The notes under the pieces: model-generated
What the model was told of the DNA's origin: nothing
The model's input: the letters and a program-made list of their open reading frames with translations, nothing else
Database searches by the model: none
Position numbers and translations under genes: made by a program
From: Alphaproteobacteria bacterium
Lineage (GTDB): Bacteria; Pseudomonadota; Alphaproteobacteria; Rs-D84
Direction: 5' to 3'
Length of the DNA: 60,771 bases
Assembly (NCBI GenBank): GCA_017409215.1
Contig: JAFQTD010000012.1
Location: forward strand, 1 to 60,771
Shown: piece after piece, positions 1 through 8,366 of the stretch
Layout: each line of letters opens with the position of its first letter
Numbering within the stretch: position 1 is the stretch's first letter

Positions 1-133
1 GCAAAAATTGCAAATTTTTGTGGGTGAATGCCCCACAGGACCCAGGTAGTGCCGATAATAAGGAATACATAACCTAGGTTCCATGGTCAAGCCATGGAAT
101 GACAATTTTTTTTACAAAAAAATTGTTAAAACA
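1..133. repeat. Terminal direct repeat, left copy
   Basis: This stretch is repeated in the same orientation at the right end of the window (60639-60771). All bases agree except positions 10-11 (GC here, TA there), so 12-133 is an exact 122-base match. It contains a hairpin TTCCATGG-loop-CCATGGAA (about 81-101) that, read on the minus strand, begins GTCATTCC like the other palindromes of this genome. It may be a dispersed repeat at which the assembly broke, or an overlap of a circularised contig. The two mismatches favour a dispersed repeat. Confidence 0.9.
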
Positions 134-258
134 AAGAAAACAAAACCAACCACACCCATCACCCACACCCCGAACTTTTAACAAAACCCGCCTGCAACAC
201 GAAGTTTTAACGAAGTGTTGTCATACCCGCGCATCGCGCCCCACACACCCTCTCTCTT

Positions 259-302
259 CGTCATTCCCGCGCAGGCGGGAATCCATTGCCCCGCAGGGAC
301 AT
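259..302 (+). repeat. Extragenic palindromic repeat, copy 1
   Basis: The core ATTCCCGC-gcag-GCGGGAAT is a perfect hairpin, followed by a conserved tail that includes CCATTGCCCCGCAGGGACAT. Related copies lie at 60341-60384 and 60524-60566. In those the stem bases change in pairs (ATACCTGC/GCAGGTAT and ATACCCGC/GCGGGTAT) while the tail stays fixed. Such GTCATTCCCGCG palindromes are a common class of extragenic repeat in proteobacteria. The rest of 134-338 holds no gene I can support; a weaker inverted repeat CAACAC/GTGTTG lies around 193-218. Confidence 0.8.
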
Positions 303-333
303 ATTTATATATATATCTGCATATAAAATTAGA

Positions 334-366
334 AAAATAAAAAATTCCCCATTTTGGGGAATTTTT
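334..366 (-). terminator. Rho-independent terminator after the large secreted protein gene
   Basis: The stem AAAATTCCCC/GGGGAATTTT (341-350 with 356-365) runs into a T-rich tract on the minus strand. It abuts the stop codon of the gene read from 2549. Confidence 0.85.
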
Positions 367-2549
367 TAATCATTCGATGTATCTTTCTTCCATCCTCGAA
401 TATCCCAACCTTCATTTCCATCAGTTATACCCATCGCATTGCGCAAACAAACCTCACGCATATGTGCAGAATCCATCGTCGCTTCATCCCCAAATTCTAT
501 TTTGTAATAATTATCATCTTCGCTAATTGGATACGCACCATTCAAAATTTCATTCAAAGTCACGATATTTCGACAGGTATTTGTTGTATAATCCTGTGTA
601 TTATTACAAGTTGCACTATCCTGCTTATCGATAACCGCTGTAAATTGCGCCCCTGTTGGTGAACAAATCATTTCTTCATAACAATGTGGAACATTTGCCA
701 CCTGTGCACAATACGTCTTGATACGTGATGTTGGCCAATTTTCTTCGCTATCGGCTGTTTCTTCATAACATTCATATATTTCACTCAGGCACTCATTAAA
801 GTTAACCATTGCAGCCTGCGCACGCGACAAGACACTTTCTGCCTCTGCCGTTGCAAATTCCAAACGCTTTTGTTGCAAAGCCTGTTGTGCTGCAACCTTT
901 TGATAACCGATATTTTGTGCTGTTGTACGCAATTGTTCACCATATGCATCACAATCTGCATTTGCATCCAATGCATATTTTTGCATAATACTGCGACGTG
1001 CATCCGCAACCGGTTTACGCAAATCCGCATATGGGTCACCACTTGATGTAGTATATCCAAAACACGTTGCAGAATTAGAACTTGTATAACCACTAGACGC
1101 GTTAACAAAGTTCAATTCATACGAACCAGTATTATTAACAGTTATATGACTATTATAATTATAAGGACACTGTCCTGCACCATTTCCGCACTTTACACCA
1201 GATGGTGGTGTTCCACATGCTTCATAAATACCATTAAAGCAAGAATCCAAAACACGCGCACAAACATTATTATGTGCATATTCAAACAATTCATAACCCC
1301 ATGTTTCTGCCAAAGAATCTTTTAATTCAGAAACATTATTTATCGTACCGCTAATTCCTGCCAATCCACCAACAACATCCGACACACCTGTAAAGGCATC
1401 AAACAAATTATCTTCATCATCTGTTAATATGGTAATAGTTTGCTCTTTGGCGGACGCCCATGATTGCAACTGTGCCAAGATATCCGACCCCGTACCATCA
1501 AGCTCACTTACATTAAACCCAAAACTATTCCCTGTTTCAGAACAATACTTAGGCTTTCCACACGACGTCACTTTACCACCACCATCTTTAAAGATACCAT
1601 GTGCAGCACACCAATCTATCGCCTCGTTTGAATTTTGCCCATACTCATTTGTAATTTCTTGCCACGAAACACAATTCATAACTTTTTCTGCATCTGTCAG
1701 CTTAAATGCTTGTGACACGTCCTTACCGCCACTTGCAACCAACAATGCCAATTCACCTGAAACCTTGATAAGTTCTTCATTTGCTGTTTCCAATGCTGCT
1801 TCTGCCTCTGCAAACGCTTTCACACGACCCGCACAGGCACATCTGCGCTGTGCCGCGTTACGGGCGGTACAAATCTCGTCCATACAGGTATAATAAGATT
1901 CCATACAATTATTAAACGCATCTGTTGAAATCAAACCAGTGGTTGAATCAATAATATTCGAATAATTCCCTGTATACAATTTACCAGACAAATAAGAATA
2001 TGATTTTGATGTATTTGCCTTAGACCCACGAATTGCACTGCCCTGCAAAGAAATACGCGCTGCATCGGCCGCATCTGACGTTGCAGTACGTGCACGCACT
2101 GTTCTGCGAATATTTGCATTTGCACGATTTGTCGCATCCAACCTGCGCGAAACAACATTGCGCGCTTTCACATCCACACGTGGTTGCGCAACATTTGCAC
2201 GATTTACAACTGTGCGTGATGCAACCGCACGACTTGCATTTACTGCATCATTATTTACACGTACATTTTCAGTTGTACGCGCAACACTTGCATTTGGCGC
2301 AACAGTTGTGCGTACAACGGTTCTGCGCGTTGCATTTGCCTTGGCACGTGGACTGGTCCGCACACTTGCACGTCCACTTGCGCGACCATTCTGTGAATAA
2401 TCATACATTTCTGGCACAACAGGTGCAATTGGGTCTGCCAAGACCGAACGAACCGACAAAACGGTCGAACAAACAAAGAAAGCCCCCGCCAGCAAGAACA
2501 CCGTCCCCAGCGCATTTTTCAATGAATCTATTAATTTTTTATTCATCAT
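366..2549 (-). CDS. Large secreted Arg/Ala/Asn-rich and Cys-rich protein of unknown function
   Basis: The product is 727 aa if translation starts at the first of two adjacent ATGs, placed 5 nt after a good AGGAGAG ribosome site. An upstream in-frame ATG has no such site. A signal peptide is clear: lysines near residues 4-11, a hydrophobic core at 14-32, and cleavage after SVLA near residue 38. Residues about 50-175 are a low-complexity run of Arg, Ala, Val, Asn and Thr. The rest carries Cys-rich segments (for example around NNCMESYYTCMDEIC), an Ala/Glu-rich predicted coiled coil and further Cys pairs, suggesting disulfides in the periplasm or outside. I recognise no family. A surface or envelope-structural role is inference only. 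The gene is monocistronic with its own terminator. Confidence 0.8.
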   Translation of the reverse strand: MMNKKLIDSLKNALGTVFLLAGAFFVCSTVLSVRSVLADPIAPVVPEMYDYSQNGRASGRASVRTSPRAKANATRRTVVRTTVAPNASVARTTENVRVNNDAVNASRAVASRTVVNRANVAQPRVDVKARNVVSRRLDATNRANANIRRTVRARTATSDAADAARISLQGSAIRGSKANTSKSYSYLSGKLYTGNYSNIIDSTTGLISTDAFNNCMESYYTCMDEICTARNAAQRRCACAGRVKAFAEAEAALETANEELIKVSGELALLVASGGKDVSQAFKLTDAEKVMNCVSWQEITNEYGQNSNEAIDWCAAHGIFKDGGGKVTSCGKPKYCSETGNSFGFNVSELDGTGSDILAQLQSWASAKEQTITILTDDEDNLFDAFTGVSDVVGGLAGISGTINNVSELKDSLAETWGYELFEYAHNNVCARVLDSCFNGIYEACGTPPSGVKCGNGAGQCPYNYNSHITVNNTGSYELNFVNASSGYTSSNSATCFGYTTSSGDPYADLRKPVADARRSIMQKYALDANADCDAYGEQLRTTAQNIGYQKVAAQQALQQKRLEFATAEAESVLSRAQAAMVNFNECLSEIYECYEETADSEENWPTSRIKTYCAQVANVPHCYEEMICSPTGAQFTAVIDKQDSATCNNTQDYTTNTCRNIVTLNEILNGAYPISEDDNYYKIEFGDEATMDSAHMREVCLRNAMGITDGNEGWDIRGWKKDTSND

Positions 2550-2737
2550 ACAAACTCTCCTAGATTTTCTGACACCCCCAGAAACCCAACCTTTCGCTAT
2601 GTTTTCCAACACGCAATGCGTGTACATTTATTTTGATTATAGCAATTTTTTAACACCCTGTAAATAGTTTATTCAACATAAACAATTGGGATTTTCATCA
2701 TATAGATAAACTTTTTTCATTTTATTAATATAACAAT

Positions 2738-3286
2738 ATGAAAAAGACAATACTGCTATTAACTATATTATCAACAACCCCAATTTATGCAAACCCATTA
2801 TTTTATTCAGACACTAAAAACAGCCTTGGAATTTACATTTCTCAAAGCAGTGGTTTTGGCGACCTTGGGCATTTAATATCACCATTTGAATGGAACATAA
2901 GCCCAATGAGCAACATAATGCTACAATACAGTCAACCAATAAAAATCTTGCGACTTCCTGCACGAATAAACCTGCATTTATTACAAAACATCGCATATCA
3001 CAGCACAAGCGGCGCATCATTCAGTGCCGTTGGCATATCATGGGACATCGCGTTATTTAATTGGTGTGATTGGTATTTTGGTATTGGTATTGGACCATAT
3101 ATGCGTGACAGTGGTGACCAGTATGTTCAAAGCCGACTTGTTTTCGGCGAAAAAGTCTTTATTGGTACTCAAATTGCAAAACACCTGAATGCCGAGATAT
3201 TCACCCTGCACTTCTCGAACGGTGATTTCACCGATACAAATCGTGGCATAAACTATATTGGCTTTGGATTAAATTACAGTTTTTAG
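2738..3286 (+). CDS. PagL-like lipid A 3-O-deacylase family outer-membrane protein
   Basis: The product is 182 aa with a signal peptide ending at YANP (about residue 19) and a C-terminal aromatic residue (NYSF) as in beta-barrel outer-membrane proteins. The C-terminal motif HFSNG (His158, Ser160) followed by an NRGIN segment matches the His-x-Ser-Asn catalytic region of PagL enzymes, which remove the 3-O acyl chain of lipid A in the outer membrane. The position where PagL has its third catalytic residue, a Glu about 12 residues after the Ser, appears to be Asn172 here. Activity is therefore uncertain. No ribosome site precedes the ATG, so the message may be leaderless. Nearby lpxC/lpxK fits a lipid A context. 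Family assignment is fairly confident; function is not. Confidence 0.65.
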   Translation: MKKTILLLTILSTTPIYANPLFYSDTKNSLGIYISQSSGFGDLGHLISPFEWNISPMSNIMLQYSQPIKILRLPARINLHLLQNIAYHSTSGASFSAVGISWDIALFNWCDWYFGIGIGPYMRDSGDQYVQSRLVFGEKVFIGTQIAKHLNAEIFTLHFSNGDFTDTNRGINYIGFGLNYSF

Positions 3287-3289
3287 ACA

Positions 3290-3316
3290 ATAAAAAATCC
3301 GCCTTAATGACGGATT
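3290..3316 (-). terminator. Terminator of the lpx operon
   Basis: The stem AATCCG/CGGATT is followed on the minus strand by TTTTTT. It lies just past the stop of the small lipoprotein gene, the last gene of the envelope operon. It also falls after the convergent PagL-like gene, but has no T-run on that strand. Confidence 0.75.
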
Positions 3317-3321
3317 AACAA

Positions 3322-3696
3322 TTATTCAGATACTGTTATTGCCCCACCACCATTTGCCGTTCTGACCGCACGTGGATTCGGACAATCATATACATTAGCA
3401 ACCAATACAAATGCACGTTCTGGCCCAAACACCACCCATTCATTTGGCTTTGTACGCATACTTGTAATCCAATACGCATTTCCAACACGCGCCTGATCTA
3501 CGATACGATTTTCCATATATCTGCGCGCATCTTCTGCATCATACACAGACACTTCTGTCTCTAACTTATACAAGAAAGTACACCCAATTGGTTCCGCATC
3601 TAACTTTACCAGATATTGACTGCCATTTTCATTTTTTATCATCCCCCCACACGCAGCCATCATCAAAACAGCAAACAAAGCAAATATTTTTTTCAT
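3322..3696 (-). CDS. Small lipoprotein, DUF4156-like
   Basis: The product is 124 aa starting at MKKIFALF, chosen because a GGAAAGG site precedes it; the frame also opens 11 codons upstream. A lipobox LMMAAC-GG ends the signal sequence, so the mature protein is a lipid-anchored envelope protein. The body (a Cys in EPIGCTF, then a segment ARVGNAYWI, then NVYDCP) resembles the small uncharacterised lipoproteins grouped as DUF4156. I am not certain of that family. It follows lpxC closely and appears to be the last gene of the acyltransferase-lpxK-lpxC operon, which suggests an envelope role. Confidence 0.7.
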   Translation of the reverse strand: MKKIFALFAVLMMAACGGMIKNENGSQYLVKLDAEPIGCTFLYKLETEVSVYDAEDARRYMENRIVDQARVGNAYWITSMRTKPNEWVVFGPERAFVLVANVYDCPNPRAVRTANGGGAITVSE

Positions 3697-3715
3697 ACCT
3701 TTCCTTCCTTTTTTT

Positions 3716-4657
3716 CTATTCATCGTCAATTATAACATAATTTTCTGGATTGCTAAATAATTTTCTTAGCACTAAATTATTCATTGCATGACTACCTTTA
3801 TAAGACTCTAAATTCGCGCAAATCACCCCCCCTGCGGTAAACATATCACCAACAACATCAATAATTTTATGTCTAACAAATTCATCAGGCCATATCAGTT
3901 TATTAATTGTACCATCCCCTGCATCATTCAACGCGATTACATTATTTTCATTTGCCCCACGTCCCATTCCGCGTTTTTTCAGATATTCCCACTCTGAATA
4001 CTTACCGAACGTTCTGGCACGCGCCACATCTTTTACAAACACATTCACAGATTTTTCTGTACCATCATACGAATAAGAAAAACTTTGCTTTCCGATAATT
4101 TTTTCAGGATAAACCAATGTTGCCTTTATATTCAACCCGCCATCAGAACATGGACTTAATTTAACAAAACCATCTGGTTTTCTGCCTGCAATTTTATTAA
4201 AGAACCATATTTTAAATCTTTCTTTTATTGGTAATTGTTTAAACACATCAGTTGCCCGCACCATAACATCACGTTTAACGATTATGCGTTTTAATTTTCC
4301 ATCAGTCCTGCCAACGTTTTGAAATTCTTTTATAAATTCCGCTGCACTGCCGTCCAAGATTGGTGTTTCTGCCCCATCAATTTCAACAATCGCACTATCA
4401 ACCCCAACAATAAACAACGCCGCCATTAAATGTTCAATCGTTTGAACATACGCGCCATCCAACGAACCAATCGTAGTATTACGCATTTTTGTTTCACCAA
4501 CATTATCAAAACTTGCCGGTATTAAACCAGTCCCCTTCATATCGACACGCTTGAAAAAAATTCCTTTTTCATCTGATGGCTTAATAACGATATTAACCTT
4601 TTGCCCAGAATGAATCCCCAGACCAGAAATTTCTATTTTCTTATTAATTGTTGGCAT
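3716..4657 (-). CDS. lpxC: UDP-3-O-acyl-N-acetylglucosamine deacetylase
   Basis: This is the zinc enzyme of the committed step of lipid A synthesis in the cytoplasm, about 313 aa. The visible active site is His76 in EHLMAA, His263 and Asp267 in VRHKIIDVVGD (the three zinc ligands of the family), and His290 in GSHAMNN as general acid. The start is taken at MPTINKK because AAAGGAG lies just upstream; an ATG seven codons earlier would lie further inside lpxK. The first 25 bases overlap the end of lpxK, indicating coupled translation. The pairing of lpxC with lpxK and an acyltransferase groups lipid A steps together. Confidence 0.95.
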   Translation of the reverse strand: MPTINKKIEISGLGIHSGQKVNIVIKPSDEKGIFFKRVDMKGTGLIPASFDNVGETKMRNTTIGSLDGAYVQTIEHLMAALFIVGVDSAIVEIDGAETPILDGSAAEFIKEFQNVGRTDGKLKRIIVKRDVMVRATDVFKQLPIKERFKIWFFNKIAGRKPDGFVKLSPCSDGGLNIKATLVYPEKIIGKQSFSYSYDGTEKSVNVFVKDVARARTFGKYSEWEYLKKRGMGRGANENNVIALNDAGDGTINKLIWPDEFVRHKIIDVVGDMFTAGGVICANLESYKGSHAMNNLVLRKLFSNPENYVIIDDE

Positions 4658-5556
4658 TTTATTTTCTCCTTTAACCAATCAAAGAACAAACTATCAATAA
4701 CAGTTTCTAACTTTGCATATTTAATTTTACCCTGAACAGATTTTGGCAATCGCACCCAATCTTTTTCTGTTGTAATAAGCCTTGCATTTTTTTTATCCGC
4801 TAAATCTATCAACATATCAATATCTTGCTTATTGTATTGATAGTGGTCTGGAAAAGCCTTTGTTGCAACCACATTCCCCAGCGCAGAAAAGAATTTTTTT
4901 GGATATCCAATTCCCGCAAACGCCACCAATTTATCATCTTCATCATACGGTGACACCGTCTGATTTTTCGCATAAAAGACAGGTATCCCTGCCGGTAATT
5001 TAAATTTTTTTCTTGGTTTATCGCTTTTTATAACAATAATCGCATCTGCATTTTTTATTTGATTTTTTGGCACACGCAATGGCCCGGCCGGCAACAATAA
5101 ACCATTACCAAAACCAATCCCCTCATCAAAGACCAGAATTGAAATATCTTTTTTTATTGTCGGGTTTTGCAAACCGTCATCCATAACAATTGGTACATCT
5201 GTATTTTGCTCATTCAACATCAAGACATTAACTTTTCTATTCCCCGTATGCACAACCAATCCATTATTAGCCAACATAACAGCCTCGTCCCCGACACCAG
5301 ATGTTTCCTCAGACTTTTTATAGCCACGCATAACAATTGGTGCATCCAAATAATTTGCAATTTCTTTTACAATTGGTGTTTTACCGACCCCACCTGCCAG
5401 AATATTTCCAACACAAATAATTAATCTGCGCGATTTTACCTGTCTAAATTTTCTGAACCAAAAAACAATCCTGCCAAAAAAATAATAAACAACAGAAAAC
5501 GGTATTAACAACCAAGCAATCGGATTTTGTTTTAAAAACCAAAATGGAGTTTTCAT
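4633..5556 (-). CDS. lpxK: Tetraacyldisaccharide 4'-kinase
   Basis: The product is 307 aa, the usual length for LpxK, which phosphorylates the 4' position of the lipid A disaccharide at the cytoplasmic face of the inner membrane. An N-terminal hydrophobic segment (about 13-33) is followed by the Walker A motif GNILAGGVGKTP (50-61). Family signatures VMDDGLQNP and FDEGIGFGNG follow. The ATG overlaps the stop codon of the preceding acyltransferase gene (TAATG), so the two are translationally coupled. Confidence 0.95.
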   Translation of the reverse strand: MKTPFWFLKQNPIAWLLIPFSVVYYFFGRIVFWFRKFRQVKSRRLIICVGNILAGGVGKTPIVKEIANYLDAPIVMRGYKKSEETSGVGDEAVMLANNGLVVHTGNRKVNVLMLNEQNTDVPIVMDDGLQNPTIKKDISILVFDEGIGFGNGLLLPAGPLRVPKNQIKNADAIIVIKSDKPRKKFKLPAGIPVFYAKNQTVSPYDEDDKLVAFAGIGYPKKFFSALGNVVATKAFPDHYQYNKQDIDMLIDLADKKNARLITTEKDWVRLPKSVQGKIKYAKLETVIDSLFFDWLKEKIKCQQLIRK

Positions 5557-6362
5557 TATCTTCCTTTTTTTTGTTTTTTTTCTAGTTTTCTTTGTTGTGC
5601 TTCTTCGCGTTTTTTCTGTTTAAATTCAGTTGCGTTTAAATCCTGCTCAACCGGTTTTATACCAAATTGTGCATCTAAATCATGTACTTGTTTTACCATA
5701 AAGTCCTCTAAATCCTTGCGAATTTTTTCAAATTCTTCACCTGTTGCCTTGCGTGGCACAAATACAGGATTTCCAATATTGCAAAGAATCTTTGAAAACG
5801 GCAATGCCACCAAATACCTATCCCATCTATTTTGTACCCATGCGCGTGATGCGGTATAACACACTGGAATAATTGGCGCACCCGACATTTTTGCAAAATA
5901 TAATGCACCATCTTGGACACGCAAGGACGGTCCCCCTGGACCATCTGGCGACATACAAATTCCATAATTTCCACGTGCCAAGACACGCAACCCTTCGCGT
6001 AATACAGAAACCCCACCCTTGGACGACGAACCATAAATCGCCCGCAAACCGAATAAACGCTGTAATTTTGCCATCATTCGCCCATCTTTGTGATTACTTG
6101 CAACCGCATAAGCATTCATTCGCCCCAGACAAATAATCGGACTTAACATCATACTGCGTCCATGCCAAAAGACAAATATCGCTGGCTTTTTTCTGTATTT
6201 ATAGAACACATCGATATTTGTAATTTTTTTAATAGACGTAAAATACACAAACCAAATTGGTATTGTAAACAAAACCGCTATAATCCATTGAAAAATCCCT
6301 AATCCCAAGACAGGTTCCCAAAACCCCTTCCACAACCTTCTAAATGTTTTATTTTGAAACAC
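5556..6362 (-). CDS. Lysophospholipid acyltransferase family protein (DUF374)
   Basis: The product is 268 aa. A membrane segment near residues 24-42 precedes an acyltransferase core: FVFWHGRSMM (the His block), SNHKDGRMM, then GICMSPDGPGGP, a signature of the DUF374 branch. DUF374 proteins are membrane acyltransferases of Gram-negative bacteria often encoded beside lipid A or Kdo genes; the exact acceptor is unknown. The last 40 residues are a highly charged Lys/Glu/Gln tail. First gene of the operon leading into lpxK and lpxC. The start ATG lacks a strong ribosome site. Confidence 0.85.
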   Translation of the reverse strand: MFQNKTFRRLWKGFWEPVLGLGIFQWIIAVLFTIPIWFVYFTSIKKITNIDVFYKYRKKPAIFVFWHGRSMMLSPIICLGRMNAYAVASNHKDGRMMAKLQRLFGLRAIYGSSSKGGVSVLREGLRVLARGNYGICMSPDGPGGPSLRVQDGALYFAKMSGAPIIPVCYTASRAWVQNRWDRYLVALPFSKILCNIGNPVFVPRKATGEEFEKIRKDLEDFMVKQVHDLDAQFGIKPVEQDLNATEFKQKKREEAQQRKLEKKQKKGR

Positions 6363-6487
6363 GACAAACCCTTATAAACATATTAAGATAAATCTTAGCA
6401 AGAAAATATAATAAATTCAACCAAATGAATATCAATCATTTTTTTATTGACTATTACAATATATAGTATATAATATATACACCTTAT

Positions 6488-6564
<77 letters not shown>

Positions 6565-6577
6565 GTTTAATAATAAA

Positions 6578-6600
6578 ATGCCCCGTCTGGGGTATTTTTA
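6578..6600 (+). terminator. Terminator of the initiator tRNA
   Basis: CCCC-gtct-GGGG within a longer A/T stem is followed by a T-rich stretch, directly downstream of the tRNA. Confidence 0.8.
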
Positions 6601-6730
6601 TTATTAAAATTTTTGTGGTCGATTGGTTTGACGATGCAACACAGTTGCCAGTTCAAAATTTGTATATAAGAACAAGCTATGCGCAGTTCGAATAACTACA
6701 AATTTGCGCGCAGACACAACGTGTCGAGCG

Positions 6731-6750
6731 AAATCCATTCCCCTCAACCA
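6731..6750 (+). repeat. Duplicated 3' end of the initiator tRNA (att-like remnant)
   Basis: This 20-mer matches the last 20 bases of the initiator tRNA (6545-6564) at 19 of 20 positions, including the terminal CCA. A tRNA 3'-end direct repeat is what integration of a mobile element at a tRNA leaves behind. The 166 bases between the copies contain an inverted repeat AAATTTGTA/TACAAATTT and small hairpins but no gene. A terminator follows at 6758. Confidence 0.65.
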
Positions 6751-6757
6751 AGATTCC

Positions 6758-6780
6758 GCCCAGTTTTCTGGGCTTTTTTA
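6758..6780 (+). terminator. Rho-independent terminator
   Basis: GCCCAG-tttt-CTGGGC followed by TTTTTT. It lies 8 bases after the duplicated tRNA end, with no recognisable gene before it, so it may terminate a decayed tRNA or a small RNA. The stretch from 6781 to 6922 shows no other feature. Confidence 0.75.
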
Positions 6781-6922
6781 ATACTTTTTTACACCATAAA
6801 AACCGCCCCACTTTCACCCTGTTGCCAACCAGATTCCACCAACAGTATAACAATTCCTAGACCAATATAATAATTGACAATAATTTTATTTGTATTATAA
6901 TCAACAAAAAAAAGGAATATCT

Positions 6923-7357
6923 ATGCAAATAACCAAAGAACAAGAAATGCAAAAAATATGCGAAACCCTTAACACAATGGGGTCTGTAAAAATTTATAGC
7001 AACGACGGGATAATTGAAAACTTGCGCTTTAAGGTAAAAAAACCTTTTGCCACACAAATTGGCACAGATTTTGCTGTTGATTCATTACGTAAACTTGGTT
7101 TTAGCAACGTTCAAAACAATCCAGAAAAAAGTTTTTACAATTCTGTTTCTGCAACTATCATTTGTGAATACGATTTGGCAACAAAGCAAATAAAAAAAGC
7201 CAACCCCAATGACCTTGTTGCACTGCTTTACATATTTAATTATGCAAAAAATTGGTGCACAATATTTTTACCAACACCAATGGGGCGCGAACAGATATCA
7301 TTTTATAAGCATAAATCAGACATAAAAAATTATCTGCGCCAACATCATCAAAAATAA
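6923..7357 (+). CDS. Unknown small cytoplasmic protein
   Basis: The product is 144 aa. The start MQITKEQ is chosen because AAAGGAA lies 7 bases upstream; an upstream in-frame ATG 11 codons earlier has no such site. There is no signal peptide or membrane segment. The sequence is Lys/Asn-rich with a central hydrophobic segment near VALLYIFNYAKNW. I recognise no domain. It stands alone between two terminators, just past the duplicated tRNA end, so it could be cargo of an old insertion (inference). Confidence 0.7.
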   Translation: MQITKEQEMQKICETLNTMGSVKIYSNDGIIENLRFKVKKPFATQIGTDFAVDSLRKLGFSNVQNNPEKSFYNSVSATIICEYDLATKQIKKANPNDLVALLYIFNYAKNWCTIFLPTPMGREQISFYKHKSDIKNYLRQHHQK

Positions 7358-7360
7358 CCC

Positions 7361-7387
7361 ACCGCCAAAATTAGGCGGTATTTTTTA
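7361..7387 (+). terminator. Terminator between convergent genes
   Basis: ACCGCC-loop-GGCGGT followed by TTTTTT on the plus strand. It ends the unknown gene at 6923 and reaches the stop of the convergent secreted-protein gene. Confidence 0.85.
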
Positions 7388-8005
7388 TTCAACCAAATGA
7401 TATATCGCCCCATTATAATTCACATTCAAAGTATTTGTCCCCCGCCCTAATTCCATATTTCCATAATAAAGCACCCCATCACGCAAAACATGCAACGCCG
7501 GCGAAGTTGATTTAACATCATACAACGGCAAAGACACCCCAGTTGAAGTCTTTAAATAACACGCCGCTAACTTTTTCTTCTGTGAATTTAATAAAGCATT
7601 GTGCAGTTGCATAATTTTATCAGCTGAAAAACCAATCCCTGAAGGGTTCATGAAATTAATATCACCACAAGAACAATAATCCCCACAAGGCACAACCTCA
7701 CCATTATAATAACTAGAAAAAAAAACATACGCGCCATCAAACGGACTTGTAATCTTACACCAACACATATTACCAGGGGTCAAATCAATATCATTTTGTT
7801 TCTCTAAGTATACACCTTGTTCTGCTGCACAAATAGTAACCCCCTCATACCGAACACCACCTGTTATCCCCCACCAAGTACCATCATCATTCGTTCCATA
7901 TTCGTCCCATCTTTCTTCTGCTATCATATCAAAATCTGGTGGTGGCGCCCACACATCCCCCACAAAAACAAAAATACCAAAAACAAACACTAACAAGGAC
8001 CTCAT
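7385..8005 (-). CDS. Secreted cysteine-containing protein, downstream of structured RNA copy B
   Basis: The product is 206 aa, starting at MRSLLVF after a GAAAGGGG ribosome site. The signal peptide is short and hydrophobic, with cleavage near VWA at residue 20. The mature protein has about seven cysteines (including CWCK and a CGDYCSCGD cluster), many aromatic residues and no membrane segment. I recognise no family. Its leader holds the structured RNA and terminator at 8023-8254, so its expression may be set by readthrough of that terminator (inference). The Cys-rich secreted gene at 13303 has the same arrangement, although the two proteins are not obviously similar. Confidence 0.75.
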   Translation of the reverse strand: MRSLLVFVFGIFVFVGDVWAPPPDFDMIAEERWDEYGTNDDGTWWGITGGVRYEGVTICAAEQGVYLEKQNDIDLTPGNMCWCKITSPFDGAYVFFSSYYNGEVVPCGDYCSCGDINFMNPSGIGFSADKIMQLHNALLNSQKKKLAACYLKTSTGVSLPLYDVKSTSPALHVLRDGVLYYGNMELGRGTNTLNVNYNGAIYHLVE

Positions 8006-8022
8006 TTTCACCCCTTTCAAAA

Positions 8023-8254
8023 TAAAAAATACCGCCAATTTGAAAATTGACGGTCGGGGAGTTCGTAAATCTGATAAAATCAAAAGATTCTGTTGGTCTT
8101 TCGGTTTCCCGTATTTTATACACCAACAGCCCCCCGACCATAAATCAGGGCAAAAACTACGGTGCAATCCACACCATATCTGGAACGATGCAAACTGCAC
8201 CGGATTTTATCAGAGCTTACGACAGCCCAAACCCGCAAGTTTCCCATTGGATTC
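8023..8254 (-). ncRNA. Structured RNA family 1, copy B
   Basis: Read on the minus strand it opens with GAATCCAATGGGAA, about 7 bases after a TAGAAT box. It ends in the terminator ACCGTCAATTT/AAATTGGCGGT plus T-run (8023-8054). It shares with copy A (13045-13279) the blocks GGGCTGTCG, GGTCGGGGGGC, GAATC and GAACTCCCCGACCG. Helices are a 12-bp perfect pair (plus-strand 8070-8081 with 8203-8214), CTGTTGGT/ACCAACAG (8090-8097 with 8122-8129), and GGTCGGGG/CCCCGACC (8052-8059 with 8132-8139). The last crosses the first, so a pseudoknot is implied. The variable part has its own hairpin CGGTGCA/TGCACCG. It could be a stand-alone RNA or the leader of the secreted-protein gene. Confidence 0.75.
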
Positions 8255-8366
8255 AATGTAAATTCTATCAATAAAATACATAAAAGTAAAAATAAAAAAT
8301 AACAACTTATATTTTTGTTAAAATATAGTATAATATATAACAACATACTAATACAGGATTTATACT

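Noticed and set aside
2033..2563. Long plus-strand frames rich in His and Leu opposite the large secreted gene
   Set aside because: They mirror the Arg/Ala/Asn low-complexity coding on the minus strand and have no ribosome sites.
6604..6750. Possible tmRNA or second tRNA downstream of tRNA-fMet
   Set aside because: The 3' end resembles a tRNA tail with CCA, but no 5' strand pairs with the CCCCTCA acceptor arm and no T-arm or tag reading frame can be folded. Treated as a tRNA-end duplication.
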